From NCBI RefSeq assembly GCF_041320705.1, contig NZ_JBGGTQ010000001.1:1-64000 (forward strand): DNA of 64,000 nt, written 5' to 3'. Below are positions 1-18,556 of this stretch, one piece after another. How positions within the stretch are numbered: the first letter of the stretch is position 1; each line of letters begins with the position of its first letter. This DNA comes from Kineococcus mangrovi. Lineage in GTDB: Bacteria; Actinomycetota; Actinomycetes; Actinomycetales; Kineococcaceae. The notes beneath the pieces are model-generated. The model did not search any database. It was not told the DNA's origin and saw nothing but the letters and a program-made list of their open reading frames with translations. Made by a program: the position numbers and the translations under genes.

Positions 1-175
1 CAGACCAGGGGTAGATCCCAAAGGAACCCCAACCACCAGACACTCAGGCCCGGCGGTCATTGGGGGTTAATGCATTGGCATCAACATATTTCTAGCGCAC
101 TGTTGAGTTCTCAAGAACCGGACGCACCCACCCCGACACAACCCCTGAAACAAGGGCCAGCGGAAGAGGGGCAAC
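1..175 (-). other. rRNA operon leader (pre-16S region), partial
   Basis: Read on the minus strand, positions 117 to 101 give TTCTTGAGAACTCAACA. This is the box seen just upstream of 16S genes in many actinobacteria, associated with rRNA antitermination and processing. The stretch has no credible gene and is less GC-rich than its surroundings (GTTAATGCATTGGCATCAACATATTTCTAG on the plus strand side, in two halves). Transcription runs off the left edge, so the 16S gene should begin just outside the window. The identification rests on the box and on the promoter upstream; the 16S itself is not visible. Confidence 0.75.
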
Positions 176-181
176 TTTCCC

Positions 182-211
182 ACCCTAACCGGCAACCAGG
201 CCAAACCTCAA
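182..211 (-). promoter_or_regulatory. Predicted rRNA operon promoter
   Basis: On the minus strand TTGAGG (211-206) is followed after 18 bases by TAGGGT (187-182). This fits the actinobacterial vegetative sigma pattern, and TAGGGT-like -10 boxes are frequent in rrn promoters. Transcription would start near 175 and enter the pre-16S leader. The gap between tyrS and this promoter (212-372) shows no gene. Confidence 0.6.
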
Positions 212-290
212 CCCAGCCCCAGCACAGGCAGCTTCCGGCGCCACCCACTCCAGGCGCGGATCACCCTCAGCCAGAAGCTTCCGGGTTTTC

Positions 291-306
291 CGCCCCGCTC
301 GGGGCG
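291..306 (-). terminator. Possible tyrS terminator hairpin
   Basis: CGCCCC-GCTC-GGGGCG forms a short perfect stem about 67 bases past the tyrS stop codon. There is no U-run, so it may be only a weak or factor-assisted terminator separating tyrS from the rRNA promoter. Confidence 0.35.
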
Positions 307-372
307 ACATGAAGAACAGTACGCGGCGACCGGACCGGGAGGCAAATCCACCCGGCACCGGTCGCCGATCCA

Positions 373-1641
373 CTACTGCGACAACGGAAGAGCAACGGCA
401 GCGAGCGACTTCTTGCCGCGCCGCAGCACGGCGTACCGGCCGTGCAGGAGCGTGACGTCGGCGAGGGTCGCCTCCGGGTCCGTCACCTTGACGTTGTTGA
501 CGTACGCCCCACCCTCGCCGATGGTCCGGCGGGCGCCGCTGAGACTGGGTGCGAGACCGGTGTCGGCGAAGAGCTGGGCCAGGCGGACCGCCGGCTCCTC
601 CGGCGTCGCGGTCGGCAGCTCCTCGAGCGCCCCGCGCAGAGTCTTCTCGTCGATCCCGTCGAGCTCCCCCCCGCCGAACAGCGCGGACGACGCCTCCTCC
701 ACGGCCCGGGCTGCCGCCTCGCCGTGCACGATCGCCGTGACCTCGTGCGCCAGCGCGCGCTGGGCCGCCCGAGCTCGCGGGTTGTCCACGACCTGCCGAC
801 CGAGCTCCTCGATCTCCTCGGGGCTGCGGAAGCTGAAGGCCTTGAGGTAGTCGACGACCTTGGCGTCCTCGGCGTTGAGCCAGAACTGGTAGAAGGCGTA
901 CGGCGACGTCAGCTCCGGGTCGAGCCACACGGCACCGGACTCCGTCTTGCCGAACTTCGTCCCGTCCGCCTTGGTCAGCAGCGGCGTCGCCAGGGCGTGG
1001 ACCGTCCGCTGGTCCACGCGGCGCACCAGCTCGCAGCCGGCGGTGATGTTGCCCCACTGGTCCGACCCGCCGAGCTGGAGCGAGCAGTCGTACCGCCGGT
1101 GCAGCTGGAGGTAGTCGTTGCTCTGCAGCAGCACGTAGCTGAACTCGGTGAACGAGATGCCCGTCGTCGCGAGCCGCTTGCTGACCGCCTCCCGGTCCAG
1201 CATCCGGTTGACGCTGAAGTGCTTGCCGACGTCGCGCAGGAACTCGATCGTCGACATCGACCGCGTCCAGTCGAGGTTGTCGACCATCGTGGCGGCGGCC
1301 GGGCCCTCGAAGTCGACGAACGGCGCGATCTGCGCCTGCAGGCCCGTCACCCAGCCCGCCACCACGGACGGGTCGTTCATCGTCCGCTCGGCCGACGGTC
1401 GCGGGTCCCCCACCAGGCCCGTCGCCCCGCCCACCAGGATGAGCGGCCGGTGCCCGGCCTGCTGCAACCGCCGGGCGGTGAGCACCTGGACGAGGTGCCC
1501 GACGTGCAGGCTCGCGGCGGTGGGGTCGAAGCCGACGTAGTAGGTGAGCGGACCCGTCGCCAGAGCCTCCCGCAGCGCGGCCTCGTCGGTGGAGTGCGCC
1601 ACCAGGCCCCGCCACTGCAGTTCGTCCCAGACGTCGTTCAC
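373..1641 (-). CDS. tyrS: Tyrosine-tRNA ligase
   Basis: TyrS charges tRNA-Tyr with tyrosine in the cytoplasm. The 422-residue product has the class I signatures HVGH (residues 46-49) and KFGKT (229-233), the tyrosine-site stretch around YYVGFDPTAASLH, and a C-terminal S4 RNA-binding domain (about 355-420). This is the usual bacterial TyrRS layout and length. I chose GTG at 1641 because GAGGAG lies 10 bases upstream; a longer frame exists but its extra residues are low-complexity. The ribosome site overlaps the mpg stop codon, so the two are probably co-transcribed. It is the last gene before the rRNA promoter. Confidence 0.96.
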   Translation of the reverse strand: MNDVWDELQWRGLVAHSTDEAALREALATGPLTYYVGFDPTAASLHVGHLVQVLTARRLQQAGHRPLILVGGATGLVGDPRPSAERTMNDPSVVAGWVTGLQAQIAPFVDFEGPAAATMVDNLDWTRSMSTIEFLRDVGKHFSVNRMLDREAVSKRLATTGISFTEFSYVLLQSNDYLQLHRRYDCSLQLGGSDQWGNITAGCELVRRVDQRTVHALATPLLTKADGTKFGKTESGAVWLDPELTSPYAFYQFWLNAEDAKVVDYLKAFSFRSPEEIEELGRQVVDNPRARAAQRALAHEVTAIVHGEAAARAVEEASSALFGGGELDGIDEKTLRGALEELPTATPEEPAVRLAQLFADTGLAPSLSGARRTIGEGGAYVNNVKVTDPEATLADVTLLHGRYAVLRRGKKSLAAVALPLSQ

Positions 1642-1655
1642 GACTCGTCGGCTCC

Positions 1656-6463
<4,808 letters not shown>

Positions 6464-6480
6464 CGGTTCTCCCTGCCGCC

Positions 6481-7382
6481 TCACGGCACGACCATCGTGC
6501 CGTTGCCGGAGGTCGTGAAGACCTCCAGCAGCACTGAGTGCGCCTGCCGGCCGTCGATGACCGTCGCCCGCGGCACCCCGCCGCGGACGGCGCGCAGGCA
6601 CGCCTCCATCTTCGGGACCATCCCCGACTCCAGCGACGGCAGGAGGTCGGCGAGGTCGTCGGCCGCGATCTCCCGCACGAGGGAGTCGGTGTTCGGCCAG
6701 TCGCGGTACAGGCCCGCGACGTCGGTCATGACGACGAACTTCTGCGCGCCCAGCGCCACGGCGATCGCCGAGGCCGCGGTGTCGGCGTTCACGTTGAGGA
6801 CCTGGCCGTGCACGGGGTTCCCGTCGTCGTCGACCTCGGGCGCGACGGTCGAGATGACGGGGATGCGTCCGGCGTCGAGGAGGTCCACCACGGCGCGCGG
6901 GTCGACGCCCACGACGTCGCCGACGAGACCGACGTCGACGAGTTCACCGTCCACGACCGCACCGCGGCGGGTGGCGCGCAGCAACCCGGCGTCCTCCCCG
7001 GACAGGCCGACGGCCAGCGGGCCGTGCGCGTTGAGCAGGCCGACGAGTTCCCGGCCGACTTGCCCCGTGAGGACCATCCGGACGACGTCCATCGTCTCGG
7101 GGGTCGTGACGCGCAGACCGCCGCGGAACTCGCTGCGGATGTCGAGCCTGCGCAGCATCGTCGAGATCTGCGGACCCCCGCCGTGCACGACGACGGGCCG
7201 CAACCCCGCGGTGCGCAGGAACACGACGTCCTGCGCGAACGCGCGCTTGAGCCCGTCGTCGACCATGGCGTTGCCGCCGTACTTGAGGACGACGAGGGCA
7301 CCGTGCCACTTCTGCAGCCACGGCAGGGCCTCGACGAGGACGTTCGCCTTGTCCTGGGCGGACAGGTCGGTCAGTTCAGGGC

Positions 7383-7386
<4 letters not shown>
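6481..7386 (-). CDS. argB: Acetylglutamate kinase
   Basis: ArgB phosphorylates N-acetylglutamate, the committed step that is usually feedback-inhibited by arginine when argJ is present. The 301-residue protein has the amino-acid-kinase motifs KYGGNA (35-40) and HGGGPQ (68-73), plus an N-terminal helix (residues 1-28) of the kind that links the arginine-sensitive hexameric form. The ATG at 7386 overlaps the argJ stop as ATGA. Arginine sensitivity is inferred from that helix and the context, not shown. Confidence 0.96.
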
Positions 7387-9626
<2,240 letters not shown>

Positions 9627-9645
9627 ACCGGGTGGCCGTCGGTCG

Positions 9646-10464
9646 TCAGGCGATCGGGTCGTCGGGTCCGTAGGGGGTGACGACGAGCTTGCGCGTGGCG
9701 GGACCCAGGCGGGGTTCGGCGGCGCGCAGCGACGCGGGGGTGTCGGCGCCGACGCGCAGGAACCGCCCGGACCACGCGTCCAGCTGCCCCGAGGCGATGG
9801 CGCGCACCATCTCCACGACGGCCTCCGGGTCCGTCCACTCGGTGCGTTCGGCGTGCTGGCTCATGCTCGTCGACATCGCCGTGCGCACGACGCCCGGCGA
9901 GAGCTCGAAGGCCAGCACCCCGTGCGGGGCGCCCGCCGCGGCGATCGCGCCGCCGAGGCGGAACAGCGCCGCCTTGCTCGCGGCGTAGGCGGCGTGGGTC
10001 CCGCTGTCCTTGGACGCCGCACCGGAGCTGAGGTCGACGACCCGGCCCGAACCGCGCGCCACCATCCCCGGCACGACGGCGCGCGCGACGTGGAACGGGC
10101 CGAGGACGTTGGCCTCCAGGACCGCCCGGACGTGCGCCGGGTCGGCCTCCCACGGCGGCACCTCCTGCGGCTCGATCCGGCCGGCGGCCTGGACGAGCAG
10201 GTCGAACCCGCCCAGCTCGAGCTCCAGGGCGTGCACACCCGCCGCGACGGCGGAGGCGTCGGTCACGTCGAAGGCCGTCGCCACCGCCCGGCCGCCGTCC
10301 CTCGAGATCTCCTCGACCAGCTCGTCGAGGGCGCGCGCGCTGCGGGCGACGACGGCGACGGTGAACCCCGCCTGCGCCAGGCCGAGCGCGACCGCCCGGC
10401 CGATGCCCTGGCTGGCGCCGGTGACGAGCGCACGCACCGGCTGGACCGCGGGGACCTCAGACAC
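9646..10464 (-). CDS. Short-chain dehydrogenase/reductase
   Basis: This is a classical SDR oxidoreductase of 272 residues; its substrate is unknown. It has the cofactor motif TGASQGIG (15-22), the NVLG region, the catalytic Ser in DLSSGAAS and YAASK carrying the Tyr and Lys. An Arg near the end of the second strand (VVARSARAL) suggests NADP(H). The GTG start overlaps the pheT end by 8 bases, so it probably rides on the pheST transcript. The arginine promoter begins just beyond its stop codon. Confidence 0.88.
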   Translation of the reverse strand: MSEVPAVQPVRALVTGASQGIGRAVALGLAQAGFTVAVVARSARALDELVEEISRDGGRAVATAFDVTDASAVAAGVHALELELGGFDLLVQAAGRIEPQEVPPWEADPAHVRAVLEANVLGPFHVARAVVPGMVARGSGRVVDLSSGAASKDSGTHAAYAASKAALFRLGGAIAAAGAPHGVLAFELSPGVVRTAMSTSMSQHAERTEWTDPEAVVEMVRAIASGQLDAWSGRFLRVGADTPASLRAAEPRLGPATRKLVVTPYGPDDPIA

Positions 10465-13020
10465 GCTGCACCGCCCCCGTCCGCTCCGCGGCCAGGGCGA
10501 CGGCGGCGGCGCGGGCCGCGCTGGCCTCCTCCGCGGTCAGCGTCCGGTCCGGCGCCCGGAAGCGCAGGGCGAAGGCCAGCGACTTGCGGCCCTCCCCCAC
10601 CTGCGCGCCCGTGTAGACGTCGAAGAGGTGCACCTCCTCCAGGAGCGGACCGGCACCCTCGCGCAGCGCGTCCTGCACGCTCGCCGCGGGGGTCGCCGCG
10701 TCCACGACGAGGGCGACGTCCTGCGTCGCGGCCGGCAGACCCGACAGCGGCTCGACCTGCGGGGCCGCGCCGACGAGGGCGAGCAGCACGTCCAGGTCGA
10801 GCTCGAAGGCGGCCGCGCGCGCGGGCAGCCCGAGCGCCGCGACCGCGGACGGGTGCAGCTCCCCGGCGTACCCGACCACGTGCCCCTGCGGCGTCGTGAT
10901 CCGCGCGCACCGTCCCGGGTGCCACGGGGGGTGCTCGGCCGCCGCGACGACGACCTCGACCCCGACGGACGTCGCGACCGTCCGGGCGGCCTCGACCGCG
11001 TCGGCCCAGCCGGCGGGTTCGGCCGTGCGGGCGAACCCGTCCGCGAGCGCCCCGGGGCGGCGCCGGGCGCCGGTGAGCACCCCGGCCACGTGCAGCGGCT
11101 GGGCCGGCACGGCCGCCCGCAGGCGGGCCAGCTCCTCCTGCGACGGGCGGCGGTCCACCCCGGGCACCTCGGCGCGCCCGGCGCCGGCGCGGGGGTGGGT
11201 GACCGAGCCCAGCTCGACGAGGGCGAGGTCTCGCGACCCGCGGGAGACGTTGCGCCGCACCACCTCCACCAGGGAGTCGAGCAGGCTCGTGCGCATCAGC
11301 GGCTGCTGCTCGGACAACGGGTTGGCCAGTCGCAGCGCGGTGCGGCGCGGGTCGTCGGCGGGCAGTCGCTGCGCGTCGTGGACGGACGCCGCGACGAACG
11401 GGTAGCTCAGCACCTCGACGAAGCCGTCGTCGGCGAGCGCCCGGGCGACCGAGCGGCGGGCCCGCTGCCCCGGCGTCAGGCCGGTGCCGGCCGGGGCCGG
11501 CGGCAGGACGGACGGGATCGCGTCGTACCCGGCGAGGCGGGCGACCTCCTCGACGAGGTGGACGCGGCCGGTGAGGTCCGGTCGCCACGGCGGCGGCGTC
11601 ACCGTGAGGGAACTCCCGTCGACGCCGACGGTGCAGCCGATCTCGGTCAGCGCGCCCACGACGACGTCGGCGGCGTAGCGGACGCCGACCACCCGTTCGG
11701 GGAACCCGGCGTCCATCGCGATCGGCTGCGGAGCCGGGGCTCCACCGACGTCGGTCGCCGTCGTCTCGGCCGTCCCGCCACCGTGCTCGACGAGGAGCCG
11801 GACGGCGAGTTCGGCCGCGGCGGCGCAGATCGTCGGGTCGGTGCCCCGCTCGAACCGCTTGGCGGCCTCCGACGGCAGCCGGTGCCTGCGCGCCGTGCGG
11901 GCCACCGTGACCTGCGCGAAGTGCGCGGCCTCGACCAGCACGTCGCGGGTCGCGGCCGAGACCTCGCTGGCGGCCCCGCCCATGACACCGGCCAGGCTCA
12001 GCACCCGGGAGGTCGAGGGGTCCCCGGGGACCTCGTCGGTGATGAGCAGGTCCTCGGGGTCCAGGGTGCGTTCGACGTCGTCGAGCGTGGTGAGGCGTTC
12101 GCCGGCGCGGGCCCGGCGGACGACGACCTCGCCCTGCAGCTGCTCGAGGTCGTAGGCGTGCAGGGGCTGCCCGGTGGCGAGCATCACGTAGTTGGTCACG
12201 TCGACGGCCAGCGAGATCGGCCGCATCCCGGCCTGCCGCAAGCGGTCGGCGATGAACGCCGGGGTCGGGCGCGCCGGGTCCACGCCCCGGACGACGCGGG
12301 CCACGAAGCGGTCGCAGCCGACGGCCCCGCGCACGGGGGCGTCGTCGGTGAGCCGGACGACGTACCCCGGGCCGGAGGGCAGGGGCACCTCGACGTCGAC
12401 CGGGTCGCGCAGCACCCCGGCGACGGGACGGCGCGTGCCGTGGGCGTACTCGCGGGCGATCCCGCGGATGCTGAAGCAGTAGCCCCGGTCGGGCGTGACG
12501 TTGACCTCGACGGTCTCCTCGGCCAGGCCCAGCAGGGCCAGCGCGTCCTGCCCCGGCGCCACCTCGACGCCCGGGAGGTGCTGCGAGAGCACGATGATGC
12601 CGTCGTGGTCCTCGCCCAGGCCCAGTTCGCGGGCCGAGCAGATCATGCCGTCCGAGACGTGCCCGTACGTCGTGCGCGCGGAGATGCCGAAGCCGCCGGG
12701 CAGCTCGGCGCCGGGCAGCGCGACGACGACGAGGTCGCCCTCGACGAAGTTGTGCGCGCCGCAGACGATCCCGCGCGAGCCGGCGGGGTCGTTGTGCTCC
12801 GGCCCGACGTCGACGTGGGTCCAGTTGATCGTCTTGCCGTTCTTCTGCGGCTCCCCGGCCAGGTCCAGGACGCGGCCCACGACGACGGGCCCGGTGATCC
12901 CGGCCGTGTGGATGCCCTCCTCCTCGAGGCCGACGCGGACGAGGGACGCCGCGACGTCCACGCCGGTCGCACCGGGTTCGAGGTCGACGTGCTCGGCGAG
13001 CCAGCTCAGGGGGATGCGCA

Positions 13021-13021
<1 letters not shown>
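10457..13021 (-). CDS. pheT: Phenylalanine-tRNA ligase beta subunit
   Basis: PheT is the tRNA-binding and editing subunit of the PheS2PheT2 synthetase. The 854-residue chain starts MRIPLSWLAEHVDL and contains an EMAP/OB-fold tRNA-binding domain (about 40-155), B3/B4 editing domain (about 210-390), B5 domain, a catalytic-like core, and the C-terminal anticodon-binding FDX-ACB domain (about 760-854). Length and order are normal. The ATG shares one base with the pheS stop (TGATG), giving strict coupling. Confidence 0.97.
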
Positions 13022-15347
<2,326 letters not shown>

Positions 15348-15407
15348 GGACGCGACATTAGGGCATCGGATGAGCCCATCGCGCGACCGGCGGGCCCGCG
15401 GGCGCCG

Positions 15408-16268
15408 TCAGCTCGCGGACCGCGCGGGACCACCGGGACGCGCCCGGTGCGCGCGGGCGCTGGCGTACAGGCAGACGACGGCAGCCGTCGCCAGGTTCAG
15501 GCTCTCGGCGCGCCCGTGCAGCGGCACCCGGACGACCGCGTCGGCGAGGGCCCGTCCGGCCTCGTCCAGGCCCGCGGCCTCGTTGCCGAAGACCCAGGCC
15601 GTTCGGCGGCGCAGGTCGACGCGGCCGGTGTCGGCGCGGGCGGCCTCGTCGGCCAGGTCGTCGAGGTCGAGATCGCCCGTCCCGTCCGCCGCCAGGACGC
15701 TGGACCCGCTGCGCCGCAAGCCGTCGACGACGTCCTGCAGGGTGCGCCCGACGACGACGGGGAGGTGGAACAGGCTGCCGGCGGTCGAGCGGACGCACTT
15801 GGGGTTGAAGACGTCGACGCTGCTCGCGGTGAGGACGACCGCGTCGGCACCGGCCGCGTCGGCGGCGCGCAGGACGGTGCCCGCGTTGCCCGGGTCGCGC
15901 ACCCGGTCCAGGACGGCGACCAGCCGCGGGTGCCGGGCCAGCACGTCGTCGAGGTCGGCCGTCGTCGCGGGGCAGACGGCCAGGAGGCCCTGCGGGGTGA
16001 CCGTGTCGCTCATGGCCGCGAGGACCTCGTCGGTCACGGCCCACGCCTTGGGCGTGTCGCGCACGATCTGCGGGTACCGGTCGGCGGCCTCCGGCGTGGC
16101 GTAGACCTCGAGGGCGGCGCCGGCGGCGACGGCCTCCCGGACGGCCTGCGGGCCCTCGGCGAGGAACCGGCCGTGCCGCTGACGCGCCGAACGCCCGGCC
16201 AGCGCCCGCACGGCGCGCACCCGTTCCGCTCGAGGGTTCGAGAGGACGGGGACGTCGAGGAGGGGCAC
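15408..16268 (-). CDS. SpoU/TrmH-family RNA 2'-O-methyltransferase
   Basis: This is a SPOUT enzyme, 286 residues, that uses SAM to methylate a ribose 2'-OH in RNA, most likely 23S rRNA. An N-terminal substrate-binding region (about 1-105) precedes the knot domain, with motif 1 (N128-G...R134...G140 in DPGNAGTVLRAADAAG), motif 2 GNEAAGL and motif 3 ESLNLATAAVV. It lies directly downstream of rplT, as in many actinobacteria. The exact target nucleotide cannot be read from sequence; names such as RlmB or TsnR would be over-specific. Confidence 0.92.
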   Translation of the reverse strand: MPLLDVPVLSNPRAERVRAVRALAGRSARQRHGRFLAEGPQAVREAVAAGAALEVYATPEAADRYPQIVRDTPKAWAVTDEVLAAMSDTVTPQGLLAVCPATTADLDDVLARHPRLVAVLDRVRDPGNAGTVLRAADAAGADAVVLTASSVDVFNPKCVRSTAGSLFHLPVVVGRTLQDVVDGLRRSGSSVLAADGTGDLDLDDLADEAARADTGRVDLRRRTAWVFGNEAAGLDEAGRALADAVVRVPLHGRAESLNLATAAVVCLYASARAHRARPGGPARSAS

Positions 16269-16304
16269 TGCCGGGCGTCCGGGGTGTTCGGGTGGGTCTG
16301 CGGC

Positions 16305-16691
16305 TCAGGCCGCGGAACCCTCGGCCACCGTGGTGGCCGGCAGGGAGGCCTTGGCCGTCGCCACGAGGGCCGAGAAGGCGGCCGGGTCGGAGACGGCGAG
16401 CTCGGCCAGCATGCGGCGGTCGACCTCGATCTCGGCGGCCTTCAGGCCCTGGACGAAGCGGTTGTACGTCATGCCCTCGGCGCGGGCGGCAGCGTTGATG
16501 CGCTGGATCCAGAGGCGGCGGAAGTCGCCCTTGCGCGCCTTGCGGTCGCGGTACGCGTAGACGAGGGAGTGGGTGACCTGCTCCTTCGCCTTGCGGTACA
16601 GGCGCGAGCGCTGGCCGCGGTAGCCGCTGGCCTGCTCGAGGACGGTGCGACGCTTCTTCTGGGCGTTGACTGCGCGCTTGACGCGTGCCAC
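16305..16691 (-). CDS. rplT: 50S ribosomal protein L20
   Basis: L20 is an early 50S assembly protein binding 23S rRNA. The 128-residue product shows the family start [15 protein letters not shown], a basic helical region and YNRFVQGLK; a short alanine-rich tail follows. The start is GTG with AGGAG six bases upstream. In other bacteria L20 represses its own operon, and strong hairpins upstream of rpmI are candidates for such control here. Confidence 0.98.
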   Translation of the reverse strand: MARVKRAVNAQKKRRTVLEQASGYRGQRSRLYRKAKEQVTHSLVYAYRDRKARKGDFRRLWIQRINAAARAEGMTYNRFVQGLKAAEIEVDRRMLAELAVSDPAAFSALVATAKASLPATTVAEGSAA

Positions 16692-16794
16692 GGGGTACTC
16701 CTAGTGATCGTGCGGGCGGCAGCGGGACCTCTCGGTCGCGCGCCCGCGGGTCGGGGTGGGTGCGGTGTCGCGGGCTCGGCGGACGAGCCGGGGC

Positions 16795-16989
16795 TCAGAG
16801 GCCGAGGAGCTTCTTGACCTTCTTGGCGTCGGCCGGGGCGACGACCGCGTCCACCGACAGGCGGCGGGTGCGGGTGCTGGGCTTGACCTCGAGCAGGTGG
16901 CGCTTGTTGGCGCGCTCGCGCATGACCTTGCCGGAGCCGGTCACGCGGAAGCGCTTCTTGGCGCCGGAGTGGGTCTTGTTCTTGGGCAC
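16795..16989 (-). CDS. rpmI: 50S ribosomal protein L35
   Basis: L35 is a small basic 50S protein (64 residues) starting [20 protein letters not shown], which is the standard family signature. The GTG start has AGGAG six bases upstream. It is the middle gene of infC-rpmI-rplT and lies 103 bases from rplT and 106 from infC. Confidence 0.98.
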   Translation of the reverse strand: MPKNKTHSGAKKRFRVTGSGKVMRERANKRHLLEVKPSTRTRRLSVDAVVAPADAKKVKKLLGL

Positions 16990-17008
16990 GTCTTCTCCTG
17001 TGTTCGGA

Positions 17009-17030
17009 GCCGAGGGGTGCGCCCCTCGGC
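17009..17030 (-). terminator. Hairpin in the infC-rpmI spacer (proximal to rpmI)
   Basis: GCCGAGGGG-TGCG-CCCCTCGGC is a perfect 9-bp stem with a UUCG-size loop, ending about 20 bases before the rpmI start. There is no U-run. It may be a partial terminator, an RNase barrier or a site for autoregulation by L20. Confidence 0.55.
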
Positions 17031-17044
17031 GGTTTCTGGCGTGC

Positions 17045-17073
17045 GGCCCGCGGGAGCGTGCCTCCCGCGGGCC
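17045..17073 (-). terminator. Hairpin in the infC-rpmI spacer (proximal to infC)
   Basis: GGCCCGCGGGAG-CGTGC-CTCCCGCGGGCC is a perfect 12-bp stem 22 bases past the infC stop. Together with the next hairpin it would be expected to reduce but not abolish read-through into rpmI-rplT. Confidence 0.55.
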
Positions 17074-17095
17074 GTGTCCGTCGTGCGTCAGGTCC

Positions 17096-17725
17096 TCAGG
17101 ACGCCGTGGCGGCCGTCTCGTCCGGCGTCCCGCCGGCCGGTGCGTCCGCGGTCCCCCCGGCCGGCTGGGCGGCCTCGGCGTCCTTGCGGCGACGCTCCTC
17201 GGCCTTGGCCTCGGCCTTCTTCTTGTGCGGCCCGATGACCATCACCATGTTGCGGCCGTCCTGGCGCGGCGAGCTCTCGACGCTGCCCAGGTCCGCCACG
17301 TCCTCCGCGAGGCGCTGCAGCAGCCGGAAGCCCATCTCGGGCCGGGACTGCTCACGCCCGCGGAACATGATCATGACCTTGACCTTGTCACCCGCCTTGA
17401 GGAACCGCTCGACGTGGCCCTTCTTGGTGCCGTAGTCGTGCGGGTCGATCTTCAGACGGAACCGGATCTCCTTGAGGATCGTGTTCGTCTGGTTCTTGCG
17501 GGCTTCGCGGGCCTTCATGTCGGACTCGTACTTGAACTTGCCGAAGTCCATGAGCTTGCAGACCGGCGGCCGCGCCGTCGGAGCGACCTCGACCAGGTCG
17601 AGGCCTGCTTCGTCCGCCAGCCGCAACGCGTCCTCGACGCGCACGATGCCGACCTGTTCGCCGTTGGGGCCCACGAGCCGCACCTCGGGAACACGGATGC
17701 GGTCGTTGATGCGGGGCTCGCTGAT
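17096..17725 (-). CDS. infC: Translation initiation factor IF-3 with an ATC start codon
   Basis: IF-3 binds the 30S subunit and proofreads start-codon choice. The 209-residue product begins [18 protein letters not shown] after the start and has the N-domain, linker and C-domain (about 85-170), followed by a charged, alanine- and proline-rich tail (about 172-209) typical of actinobacterial IF-3. No in-frame ATG, GTG or TTG lies near the start. ATC at 17725-17723 is preceded by AAGGAG with a six-base spacer. Rare AUU/AUC starts are the known basis of IF-3 autoregulation, so this assignment fits the family. Confidence 0.95.
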   Translation of the reverse strand: MSEPRINDRIRVPEVRLVGPNGEQVGIVRVEDALRLADEAGLDLVEVAPTARPPVCKLMDFGKFKYESDMKAREARKNQTNTILKEIRFRLKIDPHDYGTKKGHVERFLKAGDKVKVMIMFRGREQSRPEMGFRLLQRLAEDVADLGSVESSPRQDGRNMVMVIGPHKKKAEAKAEERRRKDAEAAQPAGGTADAPAGGTPDETAATAS

Positions 17726-18029
17726 GTGCTGCTCCTTCGTCGTCGTGGGGGGCCGCCGGACACGAGGAAGGCCCCCGTGCTCGGACGCGCTGCGGGGGCC
17801 ACCGGATCCGACGACGCACCGACGCGGCCCGTCCGGGGGACGAGCGCGACGAGGGACGCCGCTGCACCCCTCCGGGGAGGAGCGCGGACCAGGACCTTCG
17901 GCGCCGTGGGCACCGAGGTGGGAGGAGGCCTCCGCTTCACGTGCCGGCCCTGCGAGCGCCGGTCCCCGCGGTGGTGCTGGAGCGGGATCCGGTGACGTGT
18001 GCCGGTCGGTCGCCTGAAAGGGTACCAGC
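17726..18029. other. Divergent spacer infC / DUF1844 with structured infC leader
   Basis: This 304-base gap has no credible gene. Its infC-proximal part holds the three-segment stem region annotated separately and the infC ribosome site CTCCTT (17732-17737 on the plus strand). The other end holds GAAAGG, the ribosome site of the DUF1844 gene. A minus-strand GTG start near 17828 opens a frame running into infC, but it is not convincing as a leader peptide. Confidence 0.6.
17747..17800 (-). promoter_or_regulatory. infC leader with mutually exclusive stems
   Basis: In transcript order the segments are A GGCCCCCG (17800-17793), B CGGGGGCC (17777-17770) and C GGCCCCCC (17754-17747), each 23 bases apart. 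B can pair fully with A or, over seven or eight pairs, with C. This A:B versus B:C choice is the arrangement of attenuators and riboregulators. It lies directly upstream of the infC ribosome site. The signal that would select between the stems is unknown. Confidence 0.55.
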
Positions 18030-18410
18030 ATGCAGTCACAGACCCCTCCCGACGCGGTGGACCCCGACGAGGTGGATCCCGGCGCGCTGGCCGCCCGCGA
18101 CATCGCCGACGTGCCGGCGGCCGAGCTCATCACGACCACCGCCGTGCACCTCATGAGCGCCGCGGCCGTCAAGTGCGGTCTGGCGGACGGGCCCGACGCG
18201 GCCGACCACCTCGACCTCGCCGAGGCGCGCGTCCTCATCACGGCCCTCGCCGGTCTCGTCGTCACCTCCGCCCCGGACGTCGGCGGTCAGCACGCCCGGT
18301 CGCTGCGCGACGGGCTGCGCTCCCTGCAACTGGCCTTCCGCGAGGCCTCCGACGTGCCGGACGAGCCGGGCAAGGGGCCCGGCGAGCGCCTCACGGGAAG
18401 CGTGGTCTGA
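18030..18410 (+). CDS. DUF1844 family protein
   Basis: This 126-residue protein of unknown function has the DUF1844 core (about 25-110), recognisable from [20 protein letters not shown] and the following [18 protein letters not shown]. Genes of this family sit divergently next to infC in many actinobacteria. The ATG at 18030 has GAAAGG nearby. Apart from this conserved position there is no clue to its role. Confidence 0.85.
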   Translation: MQSQTPPDAVDPDEVDPGALAARDIADVPAAELITTTAVHLMSAAAVKCGLADGPDAADHLDLAEARVLITALAGLVVTSAPDVGGQHARSLRDGLRSLQLAFREASDVPDEPGKGPGERLTGSVV

Positions 18411-18556
18411 GGTCGGAGCGGACGGCGGCCACCGCGGACGGCGCGGACGTGGCGGCCGAGCGCGTCGGGGTCGGCCGACCCCCCGTCACCCGCGCGAGCG
18501 GGCAGTGGTCGAATGGCGGACGACATTGAACCCGCAAGCATCGGAGGAGACACCTC

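Noticed and set aside
70-312. An 80-codon plus-strand frame at the left edge.
   Set aside because: It overlaps the rRNA leader and promoter, is rich in Pro and Gln, and has no ribosome site.
17388-17828. Possible Arg-rich leader peptide upstream of infC starting near 17828.
   Set aside because: The frame has no stop before infC and simply runs on in another frame through the gene; no ribosome site.
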